64,000 nucleotides of DNA from Pestalotiopsis fici W106-1 (Eukaryota > Ascomycota > Sordariomycetes > Amphisphaeriales > Sporocadaceae): contig NW_006917092.1 in NCBI RefSeq assembly GCF_000516985.1, positions 4,259,925-4,323,924 on the forward strand. The letters are read 5' to 3'. The notes beneath the pieces were generated by a model that was not told the DNA's origin, did no database searches, and was given only the letters and a program-made list of their open reading frames with translations. Position numbers and translations under genes: made by a program. This document shows, piece after piece, positions 33,614-46,597 of this stretch (within the stretch, counting starts at the first letter, position 1; the number at the start of each line of letters is the position of its first letter).

Positions 33614-35764
33614 ATGGTCAACCCCCTTGAGCATGGCGTATCCTTGACGATCTCGTTGGGTCGGGAGAAGAAGAAGTAGAAGAAGAAGAAAACGTTTGAA
33701 TCAAAAAAGAGGGCCAGGGGGGCGGGGAAAGTTGGCAAAAGGAGAGCACAACAAGAAATTGGTCAAGACACAGACCTTAACATTCGGGAGAAGGGGAGGG
33801 GAGGGAAAGACGACCATTTGCAAAACGCACGACATACGACGCCACAAATGATGGTATATTGACGCCATGATCTGTACATTCGTGGCTTCCTCCTTCAATG
33901 GCCAATAACGATACCACGACCTCTCGCACAAACGACGAAACATCCCGTTTACGACGATATTTTGCATTGATGTGCTTCATTTACGATACCTTTGTTCCTG
34001 TTTTTTTTTTGTTTCTTGGTTTTTTCCCTTTTTCTTTACCCCTTTTCTTTTCATGTTTCAATGCGATGGCGTTTGGGGCTGCATTTACAAGGCTGGGCTC
34101 TCGAAATGCTTACCATCCACATTCGCTTCATCGAACAGATATATCTCTCCTCACGAATTTTCTTTTGCATTCAGTTGCGGCTCTGTTATTTTGGCGGGAC
34201 GATGGAAATTTTGTTGGCTCTTAGATGTGCTCTTTTGGCATACTGCTGAAGTCTTTCCTTGTTGACGACTGAACGACCTCAAGATACCCTTCATTCTGTG
34301 GTGAGATGATGGGTTTGGCAGATGGCGAGGGACGTGGGATTTTAATGAAGATAGTAAACCATGCAAGTCCGTTGGGCAAAGATAGAGGTCACTCTCTGTG
34401 TGTGCGCCCACGGATGTTGAGTTGAGGGGGGTTGGGGGAGGATGGTTATCATTGGTTTCTTTCCCGCAAGATTCATCTGTACTGCATGAAATAGCACCAG
34501 GTGAAAGATCTACGGGCTGATATTTGGCGACGCGTGGAATTGATATTGGTAATGGACTTGGACGTCAGGTGGATGATATTGATACCCGTGGTTTTCACAT
34601 CCTAAGTTTGTGCTACAATCGTTCTTACTTTCAAAGTATATTCTTACCCTCTTCAGATTGGAGCGATCAGATAAGCAAGCGAAATAGATGATTTTGAGCA
34701 CCTAGGTTAACGGGCGATCTAACTCGGTCAAGAACTGGGTACTACTGTGCGTGGTGATGATGGAGGTATTTTGTGTTTATTTTACCCATCAGGCTATTTC
34801 GCGCTGTTAATCCAAAATTCTCAGAGCCGAAGCCGATATATGAACGACACACTGAAGTGAGTCAATACAATTGTAGACTCCCGAATTCATACTTCAGATG
34901 AATGGTTTTCTTATGCAAGACACAATGGCTATCCAGGTTGAGACTATATCTTCAATCCCCAGCCAATGAATTGTGCTCGTATAGTACGAACTGCTTGCAC
35001 GCCAAAACTTTCGCGTTTTCGTCAATCGACCAACCCACACGTGAGAAATGGCCAAGGAGGTTCGTCTGCATGGATCGCTCCAGACGGTCAAATCCATCAG
35101 AGCACGTTTCAGAGGTGATTTATGAGAGCAATTTCATTTTGATCTAGATAGACACGAGTTTTATATTCGTCATGAGTTCAACTATACCTCTGTAATTTCA
35201 TGTTGTTCGTTGGAATTAGACACCATATGACACTTGCCGAAAAGTGGTTGGTCACTGTTGTAACAGGTTTTGTGTCGCGGTGTGTGTGTGTGTATGGATA
35301 TGCATTTCCGAAGTTCCAGACATGTAACACGGAAGTCGTGCTGCGGGGCGGTCTTGTCTAGCCAACCTTGTGTCTCGGATGAAGACTCGAAAGTGCGACT
35401 TCACAGGGATTCTCAATTTCTAGGCCCTTTCCAGCCAAGGTAGAGACGACTGACAGGCAATCATGCTCCTTCTTAAAAGGTTGTCAACACGGGCCGCCAG
35501 CGGATCGACTGGTCATGATGCGGAGCATAACCGACATGCCCGAGTATCAATAGCCAGCCTTGACCCTACCAAGGAAAACATTCACCGTTCTGAGGCTTTG
35601 ACATCATGTACATCAGATTGAATGTTGATTGAAATACCTAGTTCTACTTAAATAAATGTACAATATTTTGCACCGGGGTCCCACCCACGCAGACTTTGCT
35701 ATAGATACAAGAGAATTATACCCCAACTCATAGATTCACAGACAGTGGCCGCTCCAATATCACC
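33614..35764. other. Intergenic region, 3' of C2H2 gene and 5' of AtuA-like gene
   Basis: 2.1 kb without a credible ORF. Poly-purine sequence just after the stop and a poly-T tract near 34000 suggest 3' UTR. A GT repeat lies at about 35280-35293. The last 100 bases should be the promoter and leader of the next gene. Confidence 0.5.
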
Positions 35765-37817
35765 ATGCCTGCAGTAAAACAACCAATCCGGATCGGGGGC
35801 TGCTCCGGTGGCTTCTCAGATCGCCAAAGATCCATACATGATCTAGCAAAGAGTGGCGCTGTGGACTGCATCATTGGAGACTGGCTCTCGGAGTGTACAA
35901 TGACACTACACGGCGCCGAGAAGCAAAGGAACGAGCAGCTCAAGAGAGAGGGAAAGCTGACAGAAGCAGCGCAGGGCCTCTTTGACCCAACCTTTCTCGA
36001 CAATCTTTCGCCAGCCCTTCCTTACTGTCAGCAGTTTGGTATCAAGGTCGCTGTGAATGCGGGAGCCAGCGACACGGAGCTTCTAGCTCAGCTAGTCGAC
36101 CAGGAGGTCAAGAAACAGGGCCTCGGTCTAAAGGTTGCTTGGGTTGCCGGAGATGAGGTGACAGACACGGTGAAGAAACTGTATGCCGAAGGGGAGGTCT
36201 TCCCTAGTCTGATGAATGGCAAGCCTCTCAAGGAGTGGGGTCATGACATTGTTGCCGCTCAGTAAGCTTTTGTTCCATCTCGCCCGCCATGGATGATGGT
36301 ACACTGACTCTACCTGAAGATGCTATATGGGCGGATCTGGTGTCGCCGAGGCCCTCAAGCGAGGTGCCGATATTGTGATTGCAGGCCGCGTTGCCGACGC
36401 GGCTCCCACCATTGGTGCTGCAATGTGGTGGCATGGCTGGGATAGAGAGACAGATATCGATCAGATTGCAGGCTCCCTGGTGTGCGGACACTTGATCGAG
36501 TGCTCTGCTTATGTCACGGGTGGCTACTATTCGGGCTTCAAGAGCCTCATGGAGGGATGCGAGAACCTCGGCTTTCCCATTGCCGAGATACATGCCGATG
36601 GCAGCTGTATACTTACCAAGGAGGCCAATACCGGCGGAGAGGTTGGTATACGAATCATCTTTCATACATCTTCTAACCGCTGTACATGCTGACAAAATAT
36701 TGTTGATCAGATATCCGTTGGCACCGTTTCGTCGCAACTTCTCTATGAGATCCAGGGACCGCTCTACTACGGCTCCGATGTTACGGCAAACCTGGAAGGT
36801 GTTGTGATGAAACAGCTTGGAAAGGATAGAGTCTTGGTGAGTGGAGTGAAAGGTCTGCCAGCTCCAGCAACTACCAAGGTTGGCATCACAGCTTGGGGAG
36901 GCTATCAGGCCGAGTTCCATGTCTACATCTGCGGTCTGGACCTTGAGGCCAAGGCAGAATGGACAGAACGCCAGATTCGTTACTCGATCGGCGATGCCAT
37001 CAAGGATCTCACCTGTCTGGAGTTTCAGTTGCTAGGATACTGCCCAGAAAACCCCAAGAACCAAGACGTAGCCAGCGTCGACTTGCGCGTCTTTGTTCAA
37101 ACCAAGAGAAAGGAATTGGTTGACAAGTTCACACTCGATGTCCCCGGATTCAACAGGTGGTGCATGGAGAACTTTCTACAAAGCTGCCCCGGTGCTACAC
37201 TGGGAAATGACCAGAGACAGTCCCAGGGCAGGGAGTTTTATGAATACTTTGTCACCTTGATTCCTCAGTCAATCCTCAAACACCAGGCCATCTTGATGTG
37301 GTCCGGAGAGATCATCGACATTCCAGTGCAGGATAATGTCAGATCAGACTATCCGAGGGATCAGAAGAGCTACGAGACCCCGGATCCGGTGGCTCTCTCC
37401 AGTTTCGGACCAACCACCCGCGGGCCGCTTGGCTGGATTGTCGGGGGGAGATCAGGAGACAAGGCGAGCGATGCCAACGTGGGTTTTTACGTTCGCCACG
37501 ACGATGAGTGGGACTGGCTCAGAAGCATCCTTACCATGGATAAGATAGCACAGCTCCTCGACGGCACGAATAGGGGGGCAAAGATTGAGCGATTTGAAAT
37601 TCCTGGCATTCGGGCAGTTCACTTTCTGTTGAGGGACCATATTGACCGTGGATTCAACTCTACTTCCGACATGGATACCCTCGGCAAGAATCTGTAAGTT
37701 CTTCTCCTTTCAACGCCAAAGCCGCTAGGAATTGACTGACAATGTCCAAGCTGTGAATACTTGAGGGCGAAACATATCGATATTCCAAATAAATTCCTCG
37801 CAAGAGGGCGGTTCTAG
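35765..37817 (+). CDS. AtuA/DUF1446 family protein (acyclic terpene utilisation type)
   Basis: The bacterial relative AtuA belongs to the acyclic terpene (citronellol/geraniol) degradation pathway; the biochemical role of the fungal members is uncertain. Four exons, 35765-36261, 36320-36641, 36711-37693 and 37751-37817, give 622 residues. N-terminal domain landmarks: RIGGCSGGFSDRQRS, DCIIGDWLSE, KVAVNAGASD, YMGGSGVAEALKRGADIVIA, TGGYYSGF, QLLYEIQGPLYYGSDV. The last 120 residues form the separate C-terminal domain, recognised by GGRSGDKASDANVGFYVR. The second intron has an unusual donor, GTTGGT; it is required to keep the frame across GGE-ISVGTV. The tiny last exon encodes CEYLRAKHIDIPNKFL plus five residues. 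No other known Atu-pathway gene is adjacent. Confidence 0.88.
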
Positions 37818-38981
37818 GGGCAGAACAGACATACTGTAGCTGGGATACGGCCATTTGCCTTGTGTTCCCATGTGTACATTGAGCTTATACTAGGAGTTAC
37901 GATGACCGAAGGATATGTACAATTCTCCCTGGCGCAGGCTACCAATGCCAATTATTTTACCAAATACACGTTTTCTTTATCTGTAGACATTCCAGGGCGG
38001 CCATGCTCAACCCAGGCTACAGCAATGCGCCTATCTTCATTGGTACATATTATCCTTTATTGAGGAAAAAAAAACTAAAGAATCAATTATTATTTCTGAT
38101 TATTTGTCTTGTACACGTATTAATAAGCATATCCTATCTTCTACTCTCTTACAATATTACTAGGTACTCTGCAAGTCCCCAAGTGCTTCGCAATATCTGT
38201 GCTTAAGCTTATAGGTATTTAGATACCAGGCAGTTATGCATTTGTGATTTAACAGCCACTCGCTAACCTTAACCCAGACTGCACACATGTAGCCTAGCCA
38301 TAACCCGAAACCCACCCAACGTCCCCCACAACAACTGGTTGCCAAATTTTATACCCTCATATTACGAGATGCTACGACAACTCTACTGTCGTGGCTGAAG
38401 ATGAGTGTGAATAGTATTGAGCATTTTACCTTGACAGCTGGCCATGTTCGGCCCATTCGCCGTTGCCTATCTCAGTGATCCGGTTCCGTTCCCAATTTGG
38501 TCACCTGTGATGTTGAAGGAGGAGGCCTTCTTCAGATTCCATCCCGGCTAAAAGCAGTGCAGCTATGTAGATACTATTCACTCCATGGCCAGGACTAGCC
38601 ATATCGAGCATTTTCCTGTCGAAAAAGAACCGTCTGGTATAGCAACATAGATTCACTTGGCCAATAATCAAAACCACTTGTTCCGGAGAAGAGGCTCAAT
38701 GGGTCGCGCTGCTTGGCACTCTACTTGCCGCAGCCACAACCGCTTTATTCCTTTTTTTTTTTTTTTTTTTCTCTCTCTCTCTTTTCTTTTCTTTCTTTCC
38801 CCTCCTTCCTAAATAACCACTCTATCTCCGCTGAACTACAAGCCGCGCCTCTGCTCTATATATCACTCTGACTGAGATTCTCTCAACACCACGCCGTAGA
38901 GTACTACCTACGTATTTGTCTTCTCAATCAACTACATGGTGACCGTTGACATCGGAACAATCTCTCGGAACAATCTCTCAG
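37818..38981. other. Intergenic region upstream of the deacetylase gene
   Basis: 1.16 kb with no credible ORF. A long poly-T/CT tract lies at about 38751-38800 and a TATATAT box at 38857, then the leader of the deacetylase gene. Confidence 0.5.
38857..38863 (+). promoter_or_regulatory. TATA box candidate for the deacetylase gene
   Basis: TATATAT about 120 nt upstream of the ATG at 38982 and downstream of a long CT tract, a common fungal promoter arrangement. Confidence 0.4.
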
Positions 38982-39980
38982 ATGCATTTAACGTCCCTCC
39001 TCTTGCCGCTTGCTGTGGCAATCAGTGTGTCGGCTGTAGCAGTTCCTGGACCAATCGACCTCATCCGCCGTGCCCACACAACAGGAACAGTAATTACAAA
39101 ATGCTCAAAGCCTGGAGTGCTGGCTCTAGCCTTTGACGACGGTCCATATACTTGTATGTCACATGTCTGGGTTTCTCTTGGTCTCTGCTGCTTACATTAT
39201 TGGTCGTTTTCTAGACACATCGGCCTTGGTTGACAAATTGGATGCTGCCGGGGCAAAAGGTACCTTCTTCTTTACAGGTACCCTTTATGGTGAGCGAGAG
39301 ATATCTACTCGGGCTATTTTGTCTGTCATTTTCTTCTAAACAAAATACCAGGGTGTATCTATAACCAGAGAGCCGCCGTAAAGAAAGCATATGACAACGG
39401 CCACCAGGTTTCTTCACATACGTGGTATGTCATGATTACACAAGAGTGCCAATGTCCTACTAACCATATCCTTACCAAAGGACTCATGCAAATCTTGCCA
39501 ATCTTGGCACCTCGCAGATCCAATCCGAAATGACCAAGGTCGAGCAGGCATTTGTCAACATATTCGGCAAGAAGCCAGCCTACATGCGTCCTCCAAACCT
39601 GGCAACAAGCAGCAACATGCTGTCAGTCATGAGCCAGATGGGATATTCTGTGATTACGGACGACATCGACGCCGGTGACTGGAATCACCAAACTGCTCAG
39701 CAGAGCGAGCAGAAATTCACACAGGCAGGGGCCAGCGGCAATGGTCATATCCCGCTCATGCACGAGACTTATGATTCAACGGTCAATACACTGGTGCCGT
39801 GGCTCATCAATTGGGCCAAGAGCAACAATCTCAAGATTGTAACTGTCGGTAAGTGCCCTTGGCGTCCTGGGTCGTTGTTGCTAGCCATAGCTGACCTTCA
39901 TCTTAGCCGAGTGCCTCGACGACGCCGCGAACATGTACCAGCCAGGTACCTTCACGGGCGATGGGGCTACGAGCTGCTGA
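38982..39980 (+). CDS. Secreted polysaccharide (chitin) deacetylase, NodB domain, CE4
   Basis: Carbohydrate esterase family 4 enzyme expected to remove acetyl groups from chitin or a related polymer outside the cell. Five exons, 38982-39153, 39215-39289, 39352-39424, 39481-39848 and 39907-39980, give 253 residues. The signal peptide is MHLTSLLLPLAVAISVSAVA. NodB motifs in order: LAFDDGPYT (motif 1, catalytic base and metal Asp), SSHTWTHANL (motif 2, H-x3-H metal ligands), MRPPN (motif 3, where Tyr is usual after RPP), DIDAGDW (motif 4), IPLMHE (motif 5). The C-terminus ends in DGATSC with no GPI signal or carbohydrate-binding module. An upstream in-frame ATG at 38946 would spoil the signal peptide, so 38982 is preferred. 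Confidence 0.9.
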
Positions 39981-41462
39981 TCGAGGTGCGATATTGCTTG
40001 CTAGAAACTGGTTGTCAAGCGAGGGTACGAAATGACTAAAAGGCTCCAACATCGTGGCTCGAAATTTGACGTGTCGATTCAACTTTTCTTCTCTTTTCCG
40101 TACCCATAAGCTACCGTAGATTTCAGAGACGCGAATTTGCGCTCAGCGGATACCACCTCGTCTTTGTTCCCATGCAAGGGTTTCGAGCAAGTGATGGCTA
40201 TGAAATGCCACTGCAGTTCTGTTTTTAGCAACCCGAGATGCAACGACTGTGCTCATATAAGTCACGTTTGTTCCTCTGCTTTTCAATTACTAATACTCAT
40301 GCCCACCGCAAGGATCACTCTATGCCAGCCAGCCCAAGTCTTGAGCGTATTCGTGAACCATTTATGAAGTAGGTGTTGCCTTTGAGATCAAGGAGTGTTC
40401 CTCTAGGAATATCGGGCACGGTGGCGCTATTTGATGTGGAACAGATATAATGAAATTCGTGAAAAAGAGTTATATGAACGAATGTTTATATTTATATTTC
40501 TATTTGTATAGATTCAGCAGTACTCGAGGCAGAGTCAGGAGCCTTATATTTCCGTTGGCACCCGTGCCTTTGCACAGTCCGAGCCAATCCTGTGCAATGG
40601 CTGTAGAGCACCATGGTCCTGGCCATCGGGTGTATAAATCTTTGTTTTCAGGGGAGGGAGGGGGGGAATAAATTTGGAATAATGTCGTTTCGTAGACATT
40701 AACAATTCGATAGTGGCGGCAGCTCAGGGTAAGTGAGTAAAGTCAGTGAGAATTAAACGTCAGCAATCCCGACCCGCAATCGGGGCCCGGGGCCATCTTT
40801 CTAGTAATTCCATATCCAAGTCTTGTGTAGTCAAGGAAATAAGTATGTATATCGCACCGAGTTTACCTATTTTTTTTTCTCTTTTTTTTTTCCCTCAATC
40901 TGCAGCTGTAATAACATTTCAACTTCATTGACCATGATTTAATTTTACTCTACTCCTACTCATTCGTTGACCATTGTCCCACTGAAGCATATTGATGCCT
41001 CGGCTATAGCAACAGTCAAGAGAGAGAAATGCAAAAATTCAGATGGAAGCACTATGCAAGCAGAACAAGTAGTCGAATGAGAAACATGGAGGAAAGACAA
41101 TACAGAGTATGTAAGTGGTGAATGTAAGATGATACTTCGCCTACTTGCTACTAATGTACTTACTTACATACCTGCACATGTGTATTGAATACTGTCATGT
41201 TTGTTTGGTTCTTTCCCCACCAAAACACTAGAATAGCGGCGGAGCTTGCTCAATTTGTGTTGGTGTCCCACTGTCCCAATAAACCCCCCCAAGCTGAAGG
41301 AAGGAGGAGTCGCGCGACACGCGCCTGCGCCCCCAATTGACCACCCACATTACGGCTCTGAAGCGAAGCTCAACCGCCCGCGCGCTCACCTCGAATGCCA
41401 GACTTCGCGGTAAAACACCGGCGATCCGATCTCGAGTGGTTCGGCTCTATCGAGCGAGGATC
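39981..41462. other. Intergenic region between deacetylase and Zn2Cys6 genes
   Basis: 1.5 kb; no credible ORF. Poly-T/CT tract at about 40871-40895 and GTAAGTA/TACTTAC-like words near 41110-41170. The reading frame of the next gene is open upstream to 41337 but without an ATG. Confidence 0.5.
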
Positions 41463-44179
41463 ATGTCTGCCGATTCGACAGACCCTTCAGCCTACCCGGC
41501 CTTGGCTGAGGCTGTTGCCGCCGTTCATGAACACGAAGCTCACGCCCACGCTCAGGTCGCTGCTGCTGCCGCCGCCGCCGCTGCCGTCGCCGCAGAAGGT
41601 GATGCAGCAGCAGCAACAACAACAACAACAACACAAGTTCAAGCTGCTGAACCTGGATCGGAATCAAGATCGGAATCTGGAAATACAATCATCACTGGAC
41701 CTGGAGTCGTAGCTGGCCCCGAAGCTGATACTGCAACTGGGACTGGACCTGGATCCAGACCTCAGCCTCCGTCGCCGCAGAATCCACAACCTCATCACCA
41801 TCATCCTCATCCTCACCACTACCCCGATCAACACCACTCTGAGCAGCAGCAAACGCCGCCGACTCACGATCAGCACCAGGCTCACGCTGCACCGCCGCCA
41901 GAATCGTCCTCGCAAAGCGACAATCACCAACTTCCCACCTCTCTCCAGTATGACGACGGCCTTTCGGTTGCCGCCACTGCTGTTGCCCATCATGGACTAC
42001 AGGCTCTCGAGGCTGCGACTGCTACCGCCGTCGCCCCGAGTCCTCTGGCTCAGCAGTATGCCCAGTCCGCTTCAATGCATGTTGCCGAGGTCGCTCCGTA
42101 TACTCCCATGACTCCCCAGCAGTCTGTACACAATGGCGCCTCCATGAGCCCTACTCCATTGCAACCGCAGCCGCAACCTCAGCCTCAGCAACCACCTCAC
42201 CAGATGCCACCACACCCGCCGCTGCTGCAGCAACAGCAACAACAACAACCGCCGCCGCCGCCACAGCAGGCTGCCCAAAAGGTGACAAGACTTCGCCGGG
42301 CTTGTGACATGTGCAGTTCGCGCAAAGTAAAGGTGAGAATCATTCCGTCCTTCGCGGCATGTTTTAAGATCCGTCAAGGCTAATTTCCGTGGCTATCTAT
42401 ATGTAGTGTGACGAGAGTGGTCCGCCATGCAAGCCGTGCAAGGACTTGAACGTCGAATGCACCTTTTCGAGAGAGATGAAGCGGCGCGGCCCCCCGAACA
42501 AACATGCAGAGGCGGCCAAGGCGGCCAAACGAGCCAGAATGGAAGGACTTTCACCGGTTCAGAACATCACCGATGCCCGGGTCATCCTCGGCGGCCAGGC
42601 CAATGTCCTTGATGCCGAGGTCATTGCCCCTTGGCCAGTCTTGACTCTCTTGGTAGATGACTTCTTCACCTACATCCATCCTCTCATGCCCTTTCCTCAT
42701 GAGCCGACCTTCCGGGCAGCTTTCAATGCTCGGGCCGATAGGACGAGCACCGAGTTCCTTGCCCTGCTTGCCAGTATGATAGGCGTTCTCGTAGCATCTT
42801 TTCCACGAAGTGCTCGTGCACATCTCAAGGCGACGCATAGCACCAACCTCTTTCCGACGGCCATAACCATGATAGATCGCTGTCGCGCCGTGGCAATGGA
42901 CGCCCGCGGATCGACCTACATGGCCAAGGAAGACATGACTGTCGACGACGCAGCTACAAGCTACTTCCTAGCTCTATCAGCTGCCTATACCTTGCAATGG
43001 AAGACATGCAAGAGATTCATGGCTGAAACCATGACCTTCTGTCGGGAACTGCTAGCTCACCGACGATCAGACGCTGTTTCAAGCGTAGCCGACATAGCAG
43101 CCGCTTTGAGCGGCACCAACAGGGCAATGAATCACATCCAGGATCAAATAAGCAAGCGCATCTTTTGGGTCATGGTGGCTGGGCTTCGTTCAATGACGCA
43201 GCTAGGCGCGTCCATCAACGAGATACCGCTCCCGCCACCAACCACACAGGAACCATACCCTGATTTGCCAGTCGAAGTTGACGACGAGCTCATATATCCA
43301 CATCAAATTCTTGCCCAGCCTGAAGGTACCACGGCACTCATTACCGGCTTCAACCACAATGTAAACACGTACATGGCCATGAATGAGCTTGTCGGCGTTG
43401 ACATGTGCTACGGCATCAACTTTTTTGAATGGTCTGCCCAGAAATCCATGTTGAGCAACGCGCTCTCCTCTACGAAGGCCCATCTGGAGAGGCTGCCTGA
43501 CTCGCTCCAGATCAAGATTGATCCGGCGCAGCTCGAGAATGGCCTTGGAGCCGTGGCTGATGACCCAAACCTGCGGTACTACCCGCCAGCATTCCCGGCA
43601 ACTCAACCACCCAATGACGTACGTCACGCCTTGGCCGAGGATCCTCACCGACGAAGGCGGTTACAGTTGGAGATCCAGAAAGCCAACATTTATGCATCTC
43701 AGCTGGCCACCCGTTCGTATTTTGTCGAACGCTATCTAAATCTCCGTGACAACCACAAGGCACAGGAACACGCGGCCACGGGCGACGCGAAAACCAATGG
43801 CGACGTGCGTGATGAGATGGATAACATGGTGTATGAAGAGCGCGAGGCCATCATCAAGAACTTGCTCACAGTCCTCACATCCATCACTCAACGCAACATG
43901 GAGCCAAATGGGGTCTCACTGGTCAACAAGATCCGGCAGATTGCAAGCACACTGCTCAATGATGCTCCAGAGCGTAAGGGGCCAGTAGCAAAACAAGCGG
44001 AAGAATACCTGGGCAAGTTTCTTGAGATACTGGTCAAGCTGGAGCGCACTGGCGCCAATACTGCGCCTGGTACCATGACACCGCAGGATGAAGATGACGA
44101 GCTACAACACTGGGCGAGCCTGCGGGACTACCAAATTCAGTTTGTCAATAGTGGCGGCTTCCTTGGGTCCTCGTACTAG
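41463..44179 (+). CDS. Zn(II)2Cys6 transcription factor with Ala/His/Gln/Pro-rich N-terminus
   Basis: Fungal binuclear-zinc-cluster regulator. Exons 41463-42332 and 42407-44179 (74-nt intron) give 880 residues. Residues 1-275 are low complexity: poly-Ala, poly-Thr, a His/Pro block, poly-Gln and poly-Pro. The DNA-binding domain follows at about residues 279-310: RRACDMCSSRKVKCDESGPP then CKPCKDLNVEC, six Cys with usual spacing, and a basic MKRRGPPNKH extension. The intron splits the cluster between KVK and the third Cys. The rest (about 310-880) is helical and matches the fungal-specific middle-homology type domain (FFTYIHPLMPFPHEPTFRAA). No coiled coil is obvious. The first ATG of the open frame is 41463. 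Target genes cannot be read from the sequence; the AA9 and deacetylase neighbours are not evidence of control. Confidence 0.9.
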
Positions 44180-46597
44180 TTCTGTGATGGCCTTGCCATT
44201 CTGCTGCCCTTTGGCCCCTGATGCCGTTGGGACCCTCAAGTCGCGCGGGTGGGTGGACGCTATACAACTAACCTAGGCAGCTCTGGTTGGTCACATTCTC
44301 AGCATTCGTGTGCCTTTGATGCCACCATGCAAACAAACACTTTCGCCCATGATCTGCCGGGTTTAACCCTGGCGCGAGTTGAAAGTCGATGGACAATGCA
44401 TTGCTATATGACCATGACTTTGTACAGTAGAAATTTGCCCAGCCTTTTGTTATCTGATTGATACCCAAACCTTTCCTGGGTCTGCGCAAGGAGTTTATGG
44501 GCTCAATGGGGACTGTCGAGCGCTGCCGCCCATGAACCATGTAAAAATGGTTGGACCAGCTGGCTAGATGTATGAAATTACGAAATATTAGCACTTGTCC
44601 CAGGTCCTGCCTGCTTGCTGAACCAAATCTCGGCCCACGACAAACAGTATTATTTACGAGTGACTGTCTGTGATGGGGACAGAACTCCCCAAGGTTACCA
44701 ACATCATCGGAGAATGGAACTCCGTCACTACCTGTGTAGCCTGGTGATGAGTTGCTCCAACTCCGTCATTGCCGGGGGTAAGCTGGAACGCGTCATCTCA
44801 ACACGACTGAGCCCAGGAGGAGTGTCCCGACCTCCAGACATGTGTGGAGTCTATACAAAGCTAAGCTGGTGAGGACAACGGTGATATAGTCAGTCTACTA
44901 CGAGCCGGAGCTGATCACACGTGATGGCGCACACAGGTGGCTTTTACCGTGACCGTTTTCCGCGACATGATGAATGCGGGCATGAGCTCTGCCGTCTGCA
45001 TGATTTAGCATTGAAGTCGTCCGCCCTCTCCTGTGACTTCGGAATCAGTGAGGGAAATTCTAGGGGCATTTGCTTTGAATGGCTTGGACCCCCCCCCCCC
45101 CCCCCAACGGTACTATCCCGGCGTGGAGTGTCGCCAATGGATTCGTGGGAACGTTGACCACTTTGGCTGGAGAACGACTTGACTGATCCGGGAGGGTCGT
45201 GTTCGAGGGATGCCTCCTCGGCGATATGCAGTGCTAGTGTCCGAGCAACACGCACCACCCCTTCATGTGGCCATCTATCTGTAATTTGAACATGTCCACC
45301 CTGGCTCGTCCTGACTGACCAAGCTGGCCAACGTCGAGGATGGAAGGAAGAAGAAGAAGAGGAAGCAAAATCCAAGGTACATCATGAGTGCTACGTTATG
45401 GAGTGATATGTTGTAATCGAACCGCGGCCTCATGATGGTAATAGAAGATTTCTACAGTCCTAGCGGCAGGTAGGATGTCGTTGCAGTGTCACAATGACCA
45501 AGTACTTTCTCCTGGAATATCACACACACACGACGCTGCTGTTCTATGCATATTTGACCTTATAAATACAGCCATTCTCCAAGCAATGTATTGGTTGAGT
45601 GTCCGTTTTCATTATTGCAACCCTTCTCTTTCTTGGGACGTGACCTCGCGAGATCCAAGGAAATGACAAGCCCTGCTTCACTAGAGGGGGTTTTCTCTTT
45701 TCCATCCCTTGCAGAATTGTGAGTGGCTTCAGGTTGGCAGTGGCTGGACACGGGATGTGTTTTCCAAACGTTTGCGAATCCTTGGCTACAACAAGAGTGC
45801 CAACAACGTGTAAGCTTTTGACAAGACTTTCTGAGAGAGTATCCATGGGATAAAATTCATTGCGACTCGAGACGGTAATAAGCATATTTCGTATTCAAGG
45901 TTGCCGAGTTGGACAAGATAAAGGGCAGATCCAGTATGGCTTTGTCTTCGTTCTGCCGGTTACGAGTCAATGTTCGTTGGGACAGTTGGCCGGGGGACCT
46001 CAAAGATGATCTCTTTTCTGTATTGATAATTCGAGGTCCCATTTTCAATCTTGACAGTCTCACTTCAGGGGTTCGCTTCTTTGACGTTGCGGTTTTACTT
46101 TGAGCCAGTCAACCAGCCGTTACTCGACCACATCTCTGATTGGTGGAGCAGCAATTCCCCTTTCCTCTTCTGGCAATTCTACAATACACTCCGCTACACG
46201 CCAGGACCCCCGACGTGACGAAAGCAATGCCGTTTCTGGAAACCCTCCGTCTTGTTCCTAGTCAGGCAAGTATGTCTAGGCACAATGCCAAGTGACCTCC
46301 GGGGGGACGGGAGTTCTATAGACGGCCCTGCATAGGATCCCTCAGGGGGGCTCGGGATCGTGATTGCTCCATCCATCGCACCAGGAATCATCATTGGTGA
46401 AGTTTGCCCAGGAATGATTGTGGCGCTCTTATAAGTTGGGTCGGCCATCTCTCTATCCACTGTTTTATTCTTGATATCGGGTCTGCCAAGGCTGAGATCT
46501 ATAGTATCGTGTTGCCAGATAGATTCGATTACCATTGCTGATCATTGCCCTCCTCATACATCTTATTTACTCTTGCACCTTTCCCCCCTCTGACACG
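44180..46597. other. Intergenic region between Zn2Cys6 and AA9 genes
   Basis: 2.4 kb with no supportable gene. Contains a run of 17 C at 45089-45105. Near the right end, CCGGGG at 46299-46304 fits the SYGGRG consensus of the carbon-catabolite repressor CreA/Cre1 about 300 bases before the AA9 ATG; a single match like this is weak evidence. Confidence 0.5.
45089..45105. repeat. Poly-C run (17)
   Basis: Homopolymer of 17 C in intergenic DNA; length is liable to sequencing error. Confidence 0.9.

Noticed and set aside
41395..41993. Poly-Gln, poly-Pro and poly-Leu alternate frames on both strands
   Set aside because: Trinucleotide-repeat shadows of the low-complexity N-terminus of the Zn2Cys6 gene.
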